Shown: positions 51,985 through 61,334, counted from the first letter of the stretch. The stretch is 64,000 nt of DNA from Moraxellaceae bacterium AER2_44_116 (GCA_006546595.1 VIAD01000002.1:189510-253509), one strand, 5' to 3'. A program made the numbers and translations. Notes: generated by a model not told the origin, from the letters alone.

Positions 51985-53052
51985 ATGTCAGCACTTAACC
52001 CTATTATCAATCGTGTGGTCGGCAAGTTCGTAAAAGAGGATTGGCTTGATTTTGCTTTTTCACATGTAGATTCGATGTTAACCGTCAGTCGTGTGATGGC
52101 AAAAGTAGTCTCCATCAGTGATGAAACTTCAGACATTAAACGTTTTGTTCTGCAACCTAATCAACACTGGAAGTCCTTTCAAGCAGGTCAGTTTGTGACT
52201 GTGAAAGTGATGATTGATGGCAGCTTCCGTGAGCGTTGCTACAGTTTGGTCAGCGCACCGACTGACAGTGTCATTGAGATTGGCGTAAAGCGTCAACCAC
52301 ACGGCAAAGTATCCAACTGGATGCACGATAACTTAAGCGTAGGCGATGTCATTGAGTTAGGCGATGTCGGTGGCGATTTTGTTTTACCTGCGACTTTACC
52401 TAGCAAAATGTTGTTGATTGCGGGCGGTAGCGGTGTGACACCAATTTATAGCATCTTGGTCGAAGCCTTAAAACGTCAAGCCAATTTAGACGTGACAGTG
52501 ATGTACTACGCCAATACTGACAAAGACTTGGCCTTTGGTAACGAAATGGTGGAGTTAGCCGTTAAGCATCCGTCATTGAAATTACATTATGCCTTAGCGT
52601 CAGCAGGTGATGTCGGTCGTTTTAGTCCGCAACAATTATCTGCGGTGTGTGCTGATTATACTGACCGTACCACCTATATCTGTGGTCCTCAAGGTTTGAT
52701 GGGTGCAGTGAGCAAAGTATGGGCAGAAAAAGGCATTAGCCAACAGTTGACCCAAGAAGTGTTTGGTTTTGCCACCATCAACACTGATGTGCCCGCTAAT
52801 CAAATGGAAATTACGTTACGTCGTAGCCAACAAGTGTTGCTTAACAGTAAAGCCAGTTTGTTAGAAAGTGCGGAAGATGCAGGTGCGCGTCCTGTGTATG
52901 GTTGCCGTATTGGGATGTGTAAAACCTGTAGCTGCACCAAAGTCTCAGGTGTAGTGCGTGATTTAGTGACGGGCGCGATTGATGACCAACCAAATACGCA
53001 AATTCGTATTTGTGTGACTGAGCCATTAAGCGCAGTGGTGTTGGACATTTAA
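51985..53052 (+). CDS. Ferredoxin reductase partner of the acyl desaturase
   Basis: A 355-residue flavin reductase fused to a 2Fe-2S ferredoxin. FAD domain with RCYSLVSAP, NAD(P)H domain with LIAGGSGVTPIYSIL and YICGPQGLMG, and a C-terminal plant-type cluster in GCRIGMCKTCSC with the last Cys in IRICVTEP. It passes electrons from NAD(P)H to the desaturase encoded 47 bases downstream, like DesC of Pseudomonas. A TTTGGAG ribosome site precedes the ATG. Confidence 0.92.
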   Translation: MSALNPIINRVVGKFVKEDWLDFAFSHVDSMLTVSRVMAKVVSISDETSDIKRFVLQPNQHWKSFQAGQFVTVKVMIDGSFRERCYSLVSAPTDSVIEIGVKRQPHGKVSNWMHDNLSVGDVIELGDVGGDFVLPATLPSKMLLIAGGSGVTPIYSILVEALKRQANLDVTVMYYANTDKDLAFGNEMVELAVKHPSLKLHYALASAGDVGRFSPQQLSAVCADYTDRTTYICGPQGLMGAVSKVWAEKGISQQLTQEVFGFATINTDVPANQMEITLRRSQQVLLNSKASLLESAEDAGARPVYGCRIGMCKTCSCTKVSGVVRDLVTGAIDDQPNTQIRICVTEPLSAVVLDI

Positions 53053-53099
53053 GCCTGAACTTGACTTCAAAACCAAATTTTTATTGAGCGAGAATTATC

Positions 53100-54281
53100 A
53101 TGACCACGATCAACAACATTAATAGCAAAAGCCGTGCTTTAAGTGCTGAAGAAATCAATGCCTTTGGTGCTGAGTTAGACGCTTTGCGTAAAGAAACAAT
53201 GGCTTCATTAGGCAAAAAAGAAGCCGATTATATTTATGGTGTTCGTAATTTTGTTCGTTACTCCGAAATTGCTGGCCGTAGCTCGTTAATGCTCGGTTGG
53301 TTACCTCCATTCTGGTTGGCAGGCACTGCGTTATTAGGCGTATCTAAAATCGTTGAGAACATGGAACTTGGCCATAACGTCATGCACGGTCAATACGACT
53401 GGATGAATGATGCCAGCTTACGTGGCAATGACTACGAATGGGATACCGTATGTACTGCGGACAACTGGAGACATACCCATAACTATATGCACCATACTTA
53501 TACCAACGTTCGTGGTATGGATCATGATATTGGTTATGGTTTATTACGTTTGTTTCCAGAACAAAAATGGGAGCCACGCTTTTTGGCTAACCCCATCGCA
53601 GCAGCTATTTTGGCTACGACATTTGAATGGACATTGGCATTACAGTCTTTAGAGTTAGAAAAGTTATTGAGCAAAGAGAAAACCTTTGCCCAAGTGCGTG
53701 AAGAATTTGTGCCGATTTTTGCCAAAATGCGTAAACAGTTTGCGAAAGATTATGTGTTCTTCCCGTTAATTGCAGGCCCAATGTTTTTGCCTGTCATTAC
53801 AGGTAACTTCACCGCCAATTTGATCCGTAATTTCTGGACATTCTCGATTATTTTCTGTGGTCACTTTACTGAAGATGCCGAGACGTTCTCAAAAGATGTT
53901 TTAGTGGATGAGACTCGTGGCCAATGGTATTTACGTCAATTGCGTGGTTCGAGCAACTTGTCTGGCGGTAAATTATTGCACTACATGTCGGGTAATTTGA
54001 GCCATCAAATTGAACACCACATGTTCCCCGATGTCCCAGGCATGCGTTACGCTGAAATGTCGATCAAAGTGCAAGAAATTTGTGCACGTTATGGTCAACA
54101 CTATAATACAGGTTCGTTCCCTAAACAGTTTTCGACTGTTGTGAAGCGTATTTTCAAATACTCTTTACCATTTAGTGCTAAAGTCGAAGCAGTAACCGAA
54201 TCTGTTGTTGCTAAAGCAGCCGAGATTGTTCCGATGGCAAAAGCACGTCGCCAATCTTTGATTAGCCGTATTGCTGCGTAA
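53100..54281 (+). CDS. Membrane fatty-acyl desaturase
   Basis: A 393-residue integral membrane diiron desaturase with all three histidine boxes: HNVMH, HTHNYMHH and HQIEHH. Several hydrophobic segments lie between boxes 1 and 3. It inserts a double bond, probably at delta-9, into acyl chains of CoA or phospholipid, allowing aerobic production of unsaturated fatty acids. It forms an operon with the reductase; control is probably by the divergent TetR protein. Confidence 0.93.
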   Translation: MTTINNINSKSRALSAEEINAFGAELDALRKETMASLGKKEADYIYGVRNFVRYSEIAGRSSLMLGWLPPFWLAGTALLGVSKIVENMELGHNVMHGQYDWMNDASLRGNDYEWDTVCTADNWRHTHNYMHHTYTNVRGMDHDIGYGLLRLFPEQKWEPRFLANPIAAAILATTFEWTLALQSLELEKLLSKEKTFAQVREEFVPIFAKMRKQFAKDYVFFPLIAGPMFLPVITGNFTANLIRNFWTFSIIFCGHFTEDAETFSKDVLVDETRGQWYLRQLRGSSNLSGGKLLHYMSGNLSHQIEHHMFPDVPGMRYAEMSIKVQEICARYGQHYNTGSFPKQFSTVVKRIFKYSLPFSAKVEAVTESVVAKAAEIVPMAKARRQSLISRIAA

Positions 54282-54378
54282 TTATCAGGACTTACGCTCC
54301 ATGAATAGACTGTAAGTCTTCCTTGCCGCCCTGTCACAATTAATGTGATGGGGCGTTCGTCGTGTTAGGGATACCATC

Positions 54379-54762
54379 ATGAGTAAGATTTTAACCCGTT
54401 TAGAAGCGTTGAAAGATTTAGTGCAAAGCGCAATTGATCAAGGTGCAACTAGCGTTGAACAAATTCATAAAACCATTGCAGACTTACCGTTTTCGGTATT
54501 GGAAAAAAATGGCTTATTGAATGTTGAGCCTGAGCAGCGCGATGAATTGTGGAACAAAAGTTTTGGTCAAGTTTATGATGCGATTCGCCGTGTCAACCAA
54601 GAAGTCGGTGAGTTAGCCACCAGTGCTTTTGAGGGCTTGGAAGATCAGTTAATTATTCAGAAAAATATTAAAGCAGAGACCGAAGAAAAGCAGTTGGAAG
54701 AAAGTAAAGCCACTGTCATTGAGTCGCCGTTAGCGGTAGAGCCAAAAACGCGCGTCGTCTAA
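54379..54762 (+). CDS. Hypothetical charged helical protein downstream of the desaturase
   Basis: A 127-residue soluble protein, mostly helical and rich in Glu, Gln and Lys: ILTRLEALKDLVQSAIDQGA, then a VNQEVGELATSAFEGLEDQL helix and an acidic C-terminal tail. No signal peptide. The amphipathic helices resemble small lipid- or polymer-granule-associated proteins, but no family is recognised. It lies 97 bases after the desaturase and ends in an intrinsic terminator, so it may be in the same transcript. Confidence 0.75.
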   Translation: MSKILTRLEALKDLVQSAIDQGATSVEQIHKTIADLPFSVLEKNGLLNVEPEQRDELWNKSFGQVYDAIRRVNQEVGELATSAFEGLEDQLIIQKNIKAETEEKQLEESKATVIESPLAVEPKTRVV

Positions 54763-54782
54763 TGATTAAATTGTCCGTGAAT

Positions 54783-54816
54783 AAAAAAGCCTTGCACCAA
54801 AATGCAGGGCTTTTTT
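54783..54816. terminator. Terminator between convergent genes
   Basis: aaaaaagcc(t)tgca / tgca(g)ggctttttt with a 6-base loop; symmetrical A and T ends serve both directions. Confidence 0.9.
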
Positions 54817-54828
54817 GTGAGCGATGAT

Positions 54829-55764
54829 TTAGGTTGTCGCCATAAATTTGACTAAGGTTTGAGCTAACTGCTCACCTTGATCCTCTTGCAAAAAGTGCCC
54901 ACCATTGCGAATGGTGGTATGCGCTTGCCCAGCACAACCGGGAATTAACGCAGGGAAAATACCTGCCATGCTCGACATAATAGGGTCTTTGTCGCTAAAG
55001 GCACACAAAAAAGGCTTTTGCCATTGCATTAATTGTTTCCATGCGTGGGCATTGTTACGCATATCGCTAGGGACGAGCCGAGGAAAAACGCGTGCGCCCG
55101 CCATATAGGCTTGTGATGGATAAGGAGCATTATAGGCTGCCTTTACTGCTGCAGACATTTTTAATGCCGTTCCCATTTGAATGATAAAGCCTGCTGACCA
55201 GCTCGGATGTAATTGCGAAAAGCTATACCACGCACCAAAACCAACGGTGGTGCGTAATTTTTGCCATGAACTAAAGGCTTGTTTTAGTTCTGGATTGTTC
55301 ATCGGAAAAGCAGGGAGCATGGTATTCGCAGCAAGTACGCGCGCAAAATCATCAGGCCGCTCAGCCACAAGGCGCAGGCCAATCAATCCGCCCCAGTCCT
55401 GACATACTAATGTTATATCTTTGAGCCGTAATTGCGTCAGCACTGAACCAATCCACTGAATATGACGAACATGAGTATAGTCTTGTTGTTCCGTTGGTTT
55501 ATCGGAGCGACCAAAGCCAATTAAGTCAGGAGCAATGACACGATAACCCGCCTTTACGACTATAGGAATCATTTTACGGTAGAGATAGCTCCAGCTTGGC
55601 TCACCATGCAACATCAAGACTACGGGCGCATCTGGTGAACCCTCATCAATATAATGTAAACGAAGTTGGCCACCCTCCATGTCATCGACCATCAGGTAAT
55701 GAGGTTCAAAGTGATAGCCGTCAAGATGTGCAAAACGATCGTCGGGTGTGCGTAGGTATTTCAT
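54829..55764 (-). CDS. Haloalkane dehalogenase-like alpha/beta hydrolase
   Basis: A 311-residue enzyme of the HLD-I type by its motifs: oxyanion HGEPSWSYLYRKM, nucleophile Asp and halide-binding Trp in VCQDWGG, a cap domain, an acid in AFSDKDPI, and the catalytic His in NGGHFLQED. Haloalkane dehalogenases cut carbon-halogen bonds by hydrolysis. The natural substrate is unknown; the family also includes members with little dehalogenase activity. Single gene facing the desaturase operon. Confidence 0.88.
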   Translation of the reverse strand: MKYLRTPDDRFAHLDGYHFEPHYLMVDDMEGGQLRLHYIDEGSPDAPVVLMLHGEPSWSYLYRKMIPIVVKAGYRVIAPDLIGFGRSDKPTEQQDYTHVRHIQWIGSVLTQLRLKDITLVCQDWGGLIGLRLVAERPDDFARVLAANTMLPAFPMNNPELKQAFSSWQKLRTTVGFGAWYSFSQLHPSWSAGFIIQMGTALKMSAAVKAAYNAPYPSQAYMAGARVFPRLVPSDMRNNAHAWKQLMQWQKPFLCAFSDKDPIMSSMAGIFPALIPGCAGQAHTTIRNGGHFLQEDQGEQLAQTLVKFMATT

Positions 55765-55949
55765 GTCATATCTTCCGTATGATGGGTCATAAAGCGGGGC
55801 TCCATGAAGATAACATTGACATAAATAATTGCCAGTAGAAATCCCTCATCAAGAGCGTGGCACGTTCAGAAAAGTTTTGGCATTGGCACAAAGTCATGAC
55901 CGAAGTTCTGTTAAAATGCGCGACTTCTTTAGTTGTGCAGCGAGTGGTT

Positions 55950-57488
55950 ATGATGCGTAAGCCTTATGTGTTGATTATTTTGGATGGATTTGGTCATAGT
56001 GACACCTCTGATTCTAATGCTATAACTGCCGCCAAAATGCCCAATTGGCAACACATACTGGATGAGAATGCCCACGGTTTAATTTCAGGTTCAGGTGAAG
56101 ATGTCGGTTTGCCTGATGGTCAAATGGGTAACTCCGAAGTCGGTCACATGAATTTGGGTGCGGGTCGTGTCGTTTATCAAGACTTTACCCGTATAACCAA
56201 AGCCATTCGTGAGGGTGACTTTTTTACCAATCCTGTCATTACCGATGCCGTTGATAAAGCGATTGAGACGAATAACGCTGTCCATATTTGGGGCTTATTA
56301 TCGGAAGGCGGTGTGCATTCGCACGAAGACCATTTACATGCAATGGTAAAACTTGCGGCAGACCGTGGCGCACAACAGATTTATGTTCATGCCTTTTTAG
56401 ATGGCCGTGATACACCGCCGAAAAGTGCGCAACCGTCGATTGAAAAACTCGATGCCGCGTTACGTGCGACAGGTAAAGGTCGTATTGCCTCAATCATTGG
56501 CCGTTACTTTGCCATGGACAGAGATAATCGTTGGGATCGTGTTGAGCAAGCTTATCGTTTAATGACCGAAGGTGTGGCCGAACGTACCGCAACAACCGCA
56601 TTGGCAGGTTTAGAAGCTGCCTATGCCGCAGGCGAAAGTGATGAGTTTGTCAAAGCCACTGCCATTTTTGGTGAAGGCGAGCAAGCCGCGTTAATTGCCG
56701 ATGGCGATGCCGTTGTTTTTATGAATTTCCGTGCTGACCGAGCCCGTGAAATTACCAAAGCCTTTGTTGATGTTGAATTTTCGGGCTTTGAGCGTCGTGT
56801 TCGTCCAGCCCTCAGTAGCTTTGTCATGTTGACGCAATACGCCAGTAGCATTAAAGCGCCTGTTGCCTATAAACCCACCGACTTAACGAATACGCTGGGT
56901 GAATACTTAGGCAATATGGGCAAAACTCAGTTGCGTATTGCTGAAACAGAAAAATATGCACACGTTACTTTCTTTTTTAGCGGTGGCCGTGAAACAGAAT
57001 TTACCGGTGAAAAACGGATTTTGATTCCGTCACCGCAAGTGGCTACTTACGATTTAAAGCCTGAAATGAGCGCGTTTGAAGTCACCGATAACTTGGTGGC
57101 GGCTATTCACTCGGGTGAATATGATGTGCTGATTTGTAATTATGCCAATGGCGATATGGTCGGCCATACGGGGGATTTTAACGCGGCAGTGAAAGCGGTT
57201 GAAGCCTTAGACGTGTGTTTGGGACGTTTATATACTGCAGTAAAAGCAACAGGCGGTGAAATGTTAATTACCGCCGACCACGGCAACGTCGAACAAATGC
57301 GTGATAATGAAACGGGTCAAGCACACACCGCGCATACTTGCGAATTAGTACCGTTCGCTTATGTAGGCCGAAAAGCGACGATTCGAGAGGGCGGTGTGTT
57401 ATCCGATGTTGCGCCAACGTTATTAACGCTCATGGGCTTACCGATTCCGAGCGAAATGACAGGCAAAGTGCTGGTTGAGTTTCAATAA
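55950..57488 (+). CDS. gpmI: 2,3-bisphosphoglycerate-independent phosphoglycerate mutase
   Basis: A 512-residue manganese enzyme that interconverts 3- and 2-phosphoglycerate. Metal-site Asp in LIILDGFGHS, phosphoserine motif MGNSEVGHMNLGAGR, substrate loop FLDGRDTPPKSA and the second metal site TADHGNVEQM are all present. I start it at 55950 (MMRKPYVLIILD) after GAGTGG; the open frame reaches back to 55857 with no family similarity. Single gene. Confidence 0.95.
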   Translation: MMRKPYVLIILDGFGHSDTSDSNAITAAKMPNWQHILDENAHGLISGSGEDVGLPDGQMGNSEVGHMNLGAGRVVYQDFTRITKAIREGDFFTNPVITDAVDKAIETNNAVHIWGLLSEGGVHSHEDHLHAMVKLAADRGAQQIYVHAFLDGRDTPPKSAQPSIEKLDAALRATGKGRIASIIGRYFAMDRDNRWDRVEQAYRLMTEGVAERTATTALAGLEAAYAAGESDEFVKATAIFGEGEQAALIADGDAVVFMNFRADRAREITKAFVDVEFSGFERRVRPALSSFVMLTQYASSIKAPVAYKPTDLTNTLGEYLGNMGKTQLRIAETEKYAHVTFFFSGGRETEFTGEKRILIPSPQVATYDLKPEMSAFEVTDNLVAAIHSGEYDVLICNYANGDMVGHTGDFNAAVKAVEALDVCLGRLYTAVKATGGEMLITADHGNVEQMRDNETGQAHTAHTCELVPFAYVGRKATIREGGVLSDVAPTLLTLMGLPIPSEMTGKVLVEFQ

Positions 57489-57505
57489 GGGCAGTTTACT
57501 TGTCC

Positions 57506-57597
57506 CTTCGACTCCGCTCAGGGAACGTGCAAACGTTATTGACTGAGCGTAGTCGTGGTAGCTGAGCGTAGTCGTGGTAGCTGAGCGGAGTCGAAGC
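57506..57597. repeat. Palindromic repeat with inserted 19-bp tandem units
   Basis: ttcgactccgctcag (57508 on) and a final ctgagcggagtcgaa (57581-57595) are the ends of a TTCGACTCCGCTCAG element. Between them the 19-base unit ctgagcgtagtcgtggtag occurs twice in tandem (57543-57561 and 57562-57580). The element ends exactly at the stop codon of the next gene. Confidence 0.8.
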
Positions 57598-58457
57598 TAA
57601 GCCGCCTTCAAGAGTTTGAGCTTGTCCATTTCCACATCTAAACGTGCACGCCAGTATTCTACAAGCTCACTATTGGCGTGATCCCACGGGTGAAAGTCTT
57701 CCTTAAAAAAATCCAAGTAATCAGGAATTAAACCGCTAATCAAACCTTGACGGCCAAACAACTTATTCAAACCAAACGCCCAGCTTTTGAGATTGAATAA
57801 TTGTCCATCTTTGGCCATAAACCGAACTTGATACAGTGCAGTTGTCGCTGCCAATAATGCCGTCGCCATTACCATCGTAAAAACTAACTCTTTGTGATTG
57901 TTACCTTTCACATCTTTATATAAATCAAAGGCGACCGCTTTGTGTTCGGTTTCTTCAATTGCGTGCCACATCCATAACGGCTTAATGGAGTCGTCAATAT
58001 GATTCATAAAATCGGGATGGCTGAGTAATCGGTTCGCCAAAATAGCGGTGAAATGTTCCAATGAAACCGTTGCTGCCAATCGCGTGCGGGGCGGAAATTT
58101 ACGTCTTCCCCAATTTAATAAGGTCAGTGCCGCGTTTGCGCCTGAAAGTGCAGGCAGACCACGTTTTTCCATGAAATTATTGAGTGATTCATGCTCTTTG
58201 GAGTGATGGGCTTCTTGGCCAATAAAGCCCGCAATCTCTTGTTGGCGAACTTTGTCGTCTTTGACGGTATCTCGAAAGTGACGCACAGAATCAATAAAAA
58301 ATCGTTCACCGTCAGGAAAAAACGTTGATAGTGCGCCAACAAAGTGAGTCATAAACGGGTCGTTGTAAGCCCAATATCTTGGGATGGCATCGCTAAACTC
58401 AAAGTCCATGCGATACGGCTTAATACTGATGTTGCTAGGTGTTTTAGATGTTGTCAT
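57597..58457 (-). CDS. Predicted metal-dependent hydrolase, PF10118 family
   Basis: A 286-residue protein with ferritin-like helices and a set of Glu/His pairs that could bind two metals: IGQEAHHSKEHESLNNFM, SLEHFTAILANRLL and HAIEETEHKAVAFDLYKDVK. This is the PF10118 pattern, common in Acinetobacter and mycobacteria. The reaction is not established; a diiron centre acting on lipid-like substrates is a reasonable guess. It has one hydrophobic stretch (MVMATALLAATTALY) that could touch the membrane. Confidence 0.85.
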   Translation of the reverse strand: MTTSKTPSNISIKPYRMDFEFSDAIPRYWAYNDPFMTHFVGALSTFFPDGERFFIDSVRHFRDTVKDDKVRQQEIAGFIGQEAHHSKEHESLNNFMEKRGLPALSGANAALTLLNWGRRKFPPRTRLAATVSLEHFTAILANRLLSHPDFMNHIDDSIKPLWMWHAIEETEHKAVAFDLYKDVKGNNHKELVFTMVMATALLAATTALYQVRFMAKDGQLFNLKSWAFGLNKLFGRQGLISGLIPDYLDFFKEDFHPWDHANSELVEYWRARLDVEMDKLKLLKAA

Positions 58458-58773
58458 GGCTAGCTCTGCACAATGAATTAACGGTTGTGAATCACATTAA
58501 CATGACGATCGTCCAATAATAGGTGATTTGAGGCCGAAAATTAGTCATCATAGGCCAAGTTCGTTGACTGTGGCTGTGGTTGTTGTTGTGGGTATGCTGG
58601 AAAAAATAACAATATCTCTACTTGTCGTTGCTGTTGAGTGCATGACGAAGCGATTTAACACTGTTAATCTTACAGCCTTAATTTGATCTGGCTATTCTTC
58701 GTCTTGTTGGCGTATTAACGGATACCTTGCTTGGCTTAAACGCCGTGCTAAAAATACATTTTTTGGAAAACTT
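58458..58773. other. Gene-free gap between two divergent genes
   Basis: 316 bases. It must hold promoters for the PF10118 gene (left) and ctpA (right). I see no convincing gene, RNA structure or repeat in it. Confidence 0.4.
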
Positions 58774-60270
58774 ATGAACAGTGTCTGGCGTGTTGCGATC
58801 TGTACTTTAGCCTTACAACAAGCATTGTGGGCAGATGAAACTCAACTTTCATCCGTATCCGATGCGAATGCTAAAACGGTGATGGTCACCGCGCCAGTCA
58901 CACCCGTACTCCCATTGACGGATTTACGGACTTTTGTCGATGTGTTTGAGCGTATTCGCCACAGTTATGTCGATCCTGTTGACGATAAAACGTTATTTGA
59001 GAATGCCATTAAAGGCATGTTGTCGGCACTTGATCCTCACTCCGCCTATTTAGATAAAAATGATTATCAAGACCTAAAAGCGCAAACAACAGGCGAGTTC
59101 GGTGGTATCGGTGTCGAAATCAGCATGGATGAGGGGTATTTGCGCGTTGTTAGCCCTATTGATGATACGCCCGCTTCAAAAGCAGGCATTCAAGCGGGTG
59201 ATTATATTACTAAATTAGAAGGTAAAGCCGTCAAGGGCATGACCATGAGTGAAGCCGTTGATATTATGCGTGGAGCGATTGGTACGCCCTTAAAACTAAC
59301 GATTCAACGTAGAGGCGAGGAAGCACAAAATCTCACGCTGATTCGTTCCAAAATTGAAGTGGGTAGTGTTAAAACACGTCAGATAGCACCTGATTATTCG
59401 GTGGTGAGAATTAGTCAGTTTCAGACTCATACAGGGCGTGACTTAACCAATGTCTTGATTAAACTCAAGGAAACGCAACCGACACTGAAAGGTATTATTT
59501 TAGATTTGCGTAATAACCCCGGTGGTGTTTTGGGCGGTGCAATTAGTGTGGCTGATGCATTTATAGATAAAGGCTTAGTGGTTTACACGAAGGCGCGCAC
59601 GGAAGAAAGTGTGGAAAAATTTGAAGCCACAGAAGGACAGATACTACCCAATATCCCATTGTTGGTGTTGGTCAATGGCGGTTCAGCGTCTGCTTCGGAG
59701 ATTGTTGCAGGGGCACTACAAGACCACCATCGCGCCATTATTGCGGGGACGAGCACATTTGGAAAAGGCTCGGTACAAACGGTATTGCCTATTAGCGAAG
59801 AGAAAGGCATTAAACTGACAACGGCACGTTATTACACCCCGAATGGTCGTTCGATTCAAGCGGAAGGGATTAAACCCGATGTCGTGATTGAACCCGCGAA
59901 GTTAGAAATTGCCAAAGCATCGGACAACTTCAAAGAAGCAGACTTAAAAGGCCATTTAGTCAACCCAAATGATAAAGCCGCAGAGGCGACGAATACATTT
60001 GCGCCTGCGACAGATAATAATCAAACCTTACCTACGCCTACTGCTATAGAGCCAGAAATCAAAGACCCACCGAAACCATCTCGCCCAAAAAACAAAACTA
60101 AATCGAATGCGAAAGACATCGACAAGGCGACAACAGACACGAAAGATAAAGATGCCCTCCCTGCGGCTAAGTCGGAGATGCCCACTGAAAAATCGCTTGC
60201 CGAAGATGATTACGTCTTGTATGCCGCGTTGAACGTATTAAAAGGGGCAACATTTTGGCAAAGCAAATAA
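58774..60270 (+). CDS. ctpA: C-terminal processing peptidase, S41 family
   Basis: A 498-residue exported serine peptidase: signal peptide (MNSVWRVAICTLALQQALWA), tail-binding helices, a PDZ domain at about 95-185 (GIGVEISMDEGYLRVVSPID), and the S41 domain with the nucleophile Ser in NGGSASASEIVAGAL and the catalytic Lys in TFGKGSVQTV. An Asp/Lys/Thr-rich linker of about 90 residues follows. Members trim periplasmic proteins and control cell-wall hydrolases. The next gene starts inside its last codons. Confidence 0.94.
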   Translation: MNSVWRVAICTLALQQALWADETQLSSVSDANAKTVMVTAPVTPVLPLTDLRTFVDVFERIRHSYVDPVDDKTLFENAIKGMLSALDPHSAYLDKNDYQDLKAQTTGEFGGIGVEISMDEGYLRVVSPIDDTPASKAGIQAGDYITKLEGKAVKGMTMSEAVDIMRGAIGTPLKLTIQRRGEEAQNLTLIRSKIEVGSVKTRQIAPDYSVVRISQFQTHTGRDLTNVLIKLKETQPTLKGIILDLRNNPGGVLGGAISVADAFIDKGLVVYTKARTEESVEKFEATEGQILPNIPLLVLVNGGSASASEIVAGALQDHHRAIIAGTSTFGKGSVQTVLPISEEKGIKLTTARYYTPNGRSIQAEGIKPDVVIEPAKLEIAKASDNFKEADLKGHLVNPNDKAAEATNTFAPATDNNQTLPTPTAIEPEIKDPPKPSRPKNKTKSNAKDIDKATTDTKDKDALPAAKSEMPTEKSLAEDDYVLYAALNVLKGATFWQSK

Positions 60271-60890
60271 TAGATGCGGATGATCTTGCTCCTAAATCCG
60301 TGTTTGTCGAGCAAGCAACAGCCCAAGACCGTGAAATCATTGTGGATAGCCTCACGCGGTCTTTTTGGGATGATCCTATGTATGCTTGGTTGGCGAAACA
60401 CGATGCTTACTATGGCGCACGTTTTCGCCGTATTTTTGAAGCGTATTGGGATCATTTTGCCTTACCTTATGAACAAATTTGGACAACAGAAGATCGTTTA
60501 GGTGCGGCTTTGTGGTCGCCGCCTCATTGTTGGAAGTTGGGATTGGCAGAGGAGTTGTCGTTTTTACCCGATTGGGTGGCGGTAACGGGGTTAAAAAATT
60601 TGTACTCACGTTGGCGTGCCATCGAAAAAATTCAAGCCAAACATCCACACGAACCTCATTGGTATTTAATGGCGGTAGGTGTTGCTCCCGAAGCACAAGG
60701 GCAGGGACGATGTTCTAAATTATTGCGCCCCGTCTTAGATATTTGTGACCGCACACATATGCCTGCGTATTTAGAAAATTCTAAAGCCAGTAATACAGCT
60801 ATTTATGAGCATTTTGGTTTTAGAGTCACAGAAGAATTAGAAGTAGCGGAAGGTGTCACATTATGGCTCATGTGGCGAGAAGCGCGATAA
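60255..60890 (+). CDS. GNAT family N-acetyltransferase
   Basis: A 211-residue acetyltransferase with the acetyl-CoA loop VGVAPEAQGQGRCSKLL and the C-terminal NTAIYEHFGFRV typical of the fold. Substrate unknown. It starts with TTG at 60255, 16 bases inside ctpA, after AAAGGGG; no in-frame ATG occurs until residue 43, which is too late. Translation is therefore probably coupled to ctpA. Confidence 0.85.
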   Translation: MAKQIIDADDLAPKSVFVEQATAQDREIIVDSLTRSFWDDPMYAWLAKHDAYYGARFRRIFEAYWDHFALPYEQIWTTEDRLGAALWSPPHCWKLGLAEELSFLPDWVAVTGLKNLYSRWRAIEKIQAKHPHEPHWYLMAVGVAPEAQGQGRCSKLLRPVLDICDRTHMPAYLENSKASNTAIYEHFGFRVTEELEVAEGVTLWLMWREAR

Positions 60891-60956
60891 ATACAGTGCT
60901 GTTGTGATTGGGCGTGACATCGCAAAGTGTTTGGGCAAGAGCCAAATCACACGGTT

Positions 60957-61334
60957 TTAACCCGTTTGTTTATTCTGCAAAACATTTTCAATGGTGGCAA
61001 TTAATACGGCCTCGTCCACATCTTTCGTCAGATACTCCCGTGCGCCTTGACGTAGTCCCCAAAGACGGTCGGAGGTTTGGTCTTTGGTGCTAATAATAAT
61101 AATCGGAATGTTCAGTGTTTCAGGATTTTTGCTGAGTTGACGTGTCGCCTGAAAACCACTAATGCCAGGCATGATGACATCCATCAAAATGAGGTCGGGA
61201 TGGGTCTTAATGGCTGTGGCAATCCCAGACTCACCACGATCTTCAAACGAACACACATAGCCACGTTTTTGTAAAATGCCACCTACCATCGTTTGATAGG
61301 TAGGAGAGTCATCAATAATTAAAATATTCGCCAT
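60957..61334 (-). CDS. Single-domain response regulator, PilH-like
   Basis: A 125-residue REC domain: acidic pair in LIIDDSPT, phosphoacceptor Asp in LILMDVIMPGISGFQATRQL, and STKDQTSDRLWGLRQGAREY with the switch Thr/Lys positions. It is close to PilH of the Chp twitching-motility system in sequence. One departure: the loop normally KP reads KD (LTKDVDE). No pil or che gene is adjacent in the window, so its kinase is elsewhere. Confidence 0.88.
   Translation of the reverse strand: MANILIIDDSPTYQTMVGGILQKRGYVCSFEDRGESGIATAIKTHPDLILMDVIMPGISGFQATRQLSKNPETLNIPIIIISTKDQTSDRLWGLRQGAREYLTKDVDEAVLIATIENVLQNKQTG

Noticed and set aside
51645..51998. 117-codon plus-strand frame in the TetR/desC intergenic region
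   Set aside because: It covers the operators and promoter, has Phe/Cys/Ile-rich random composition and no ribosome site.
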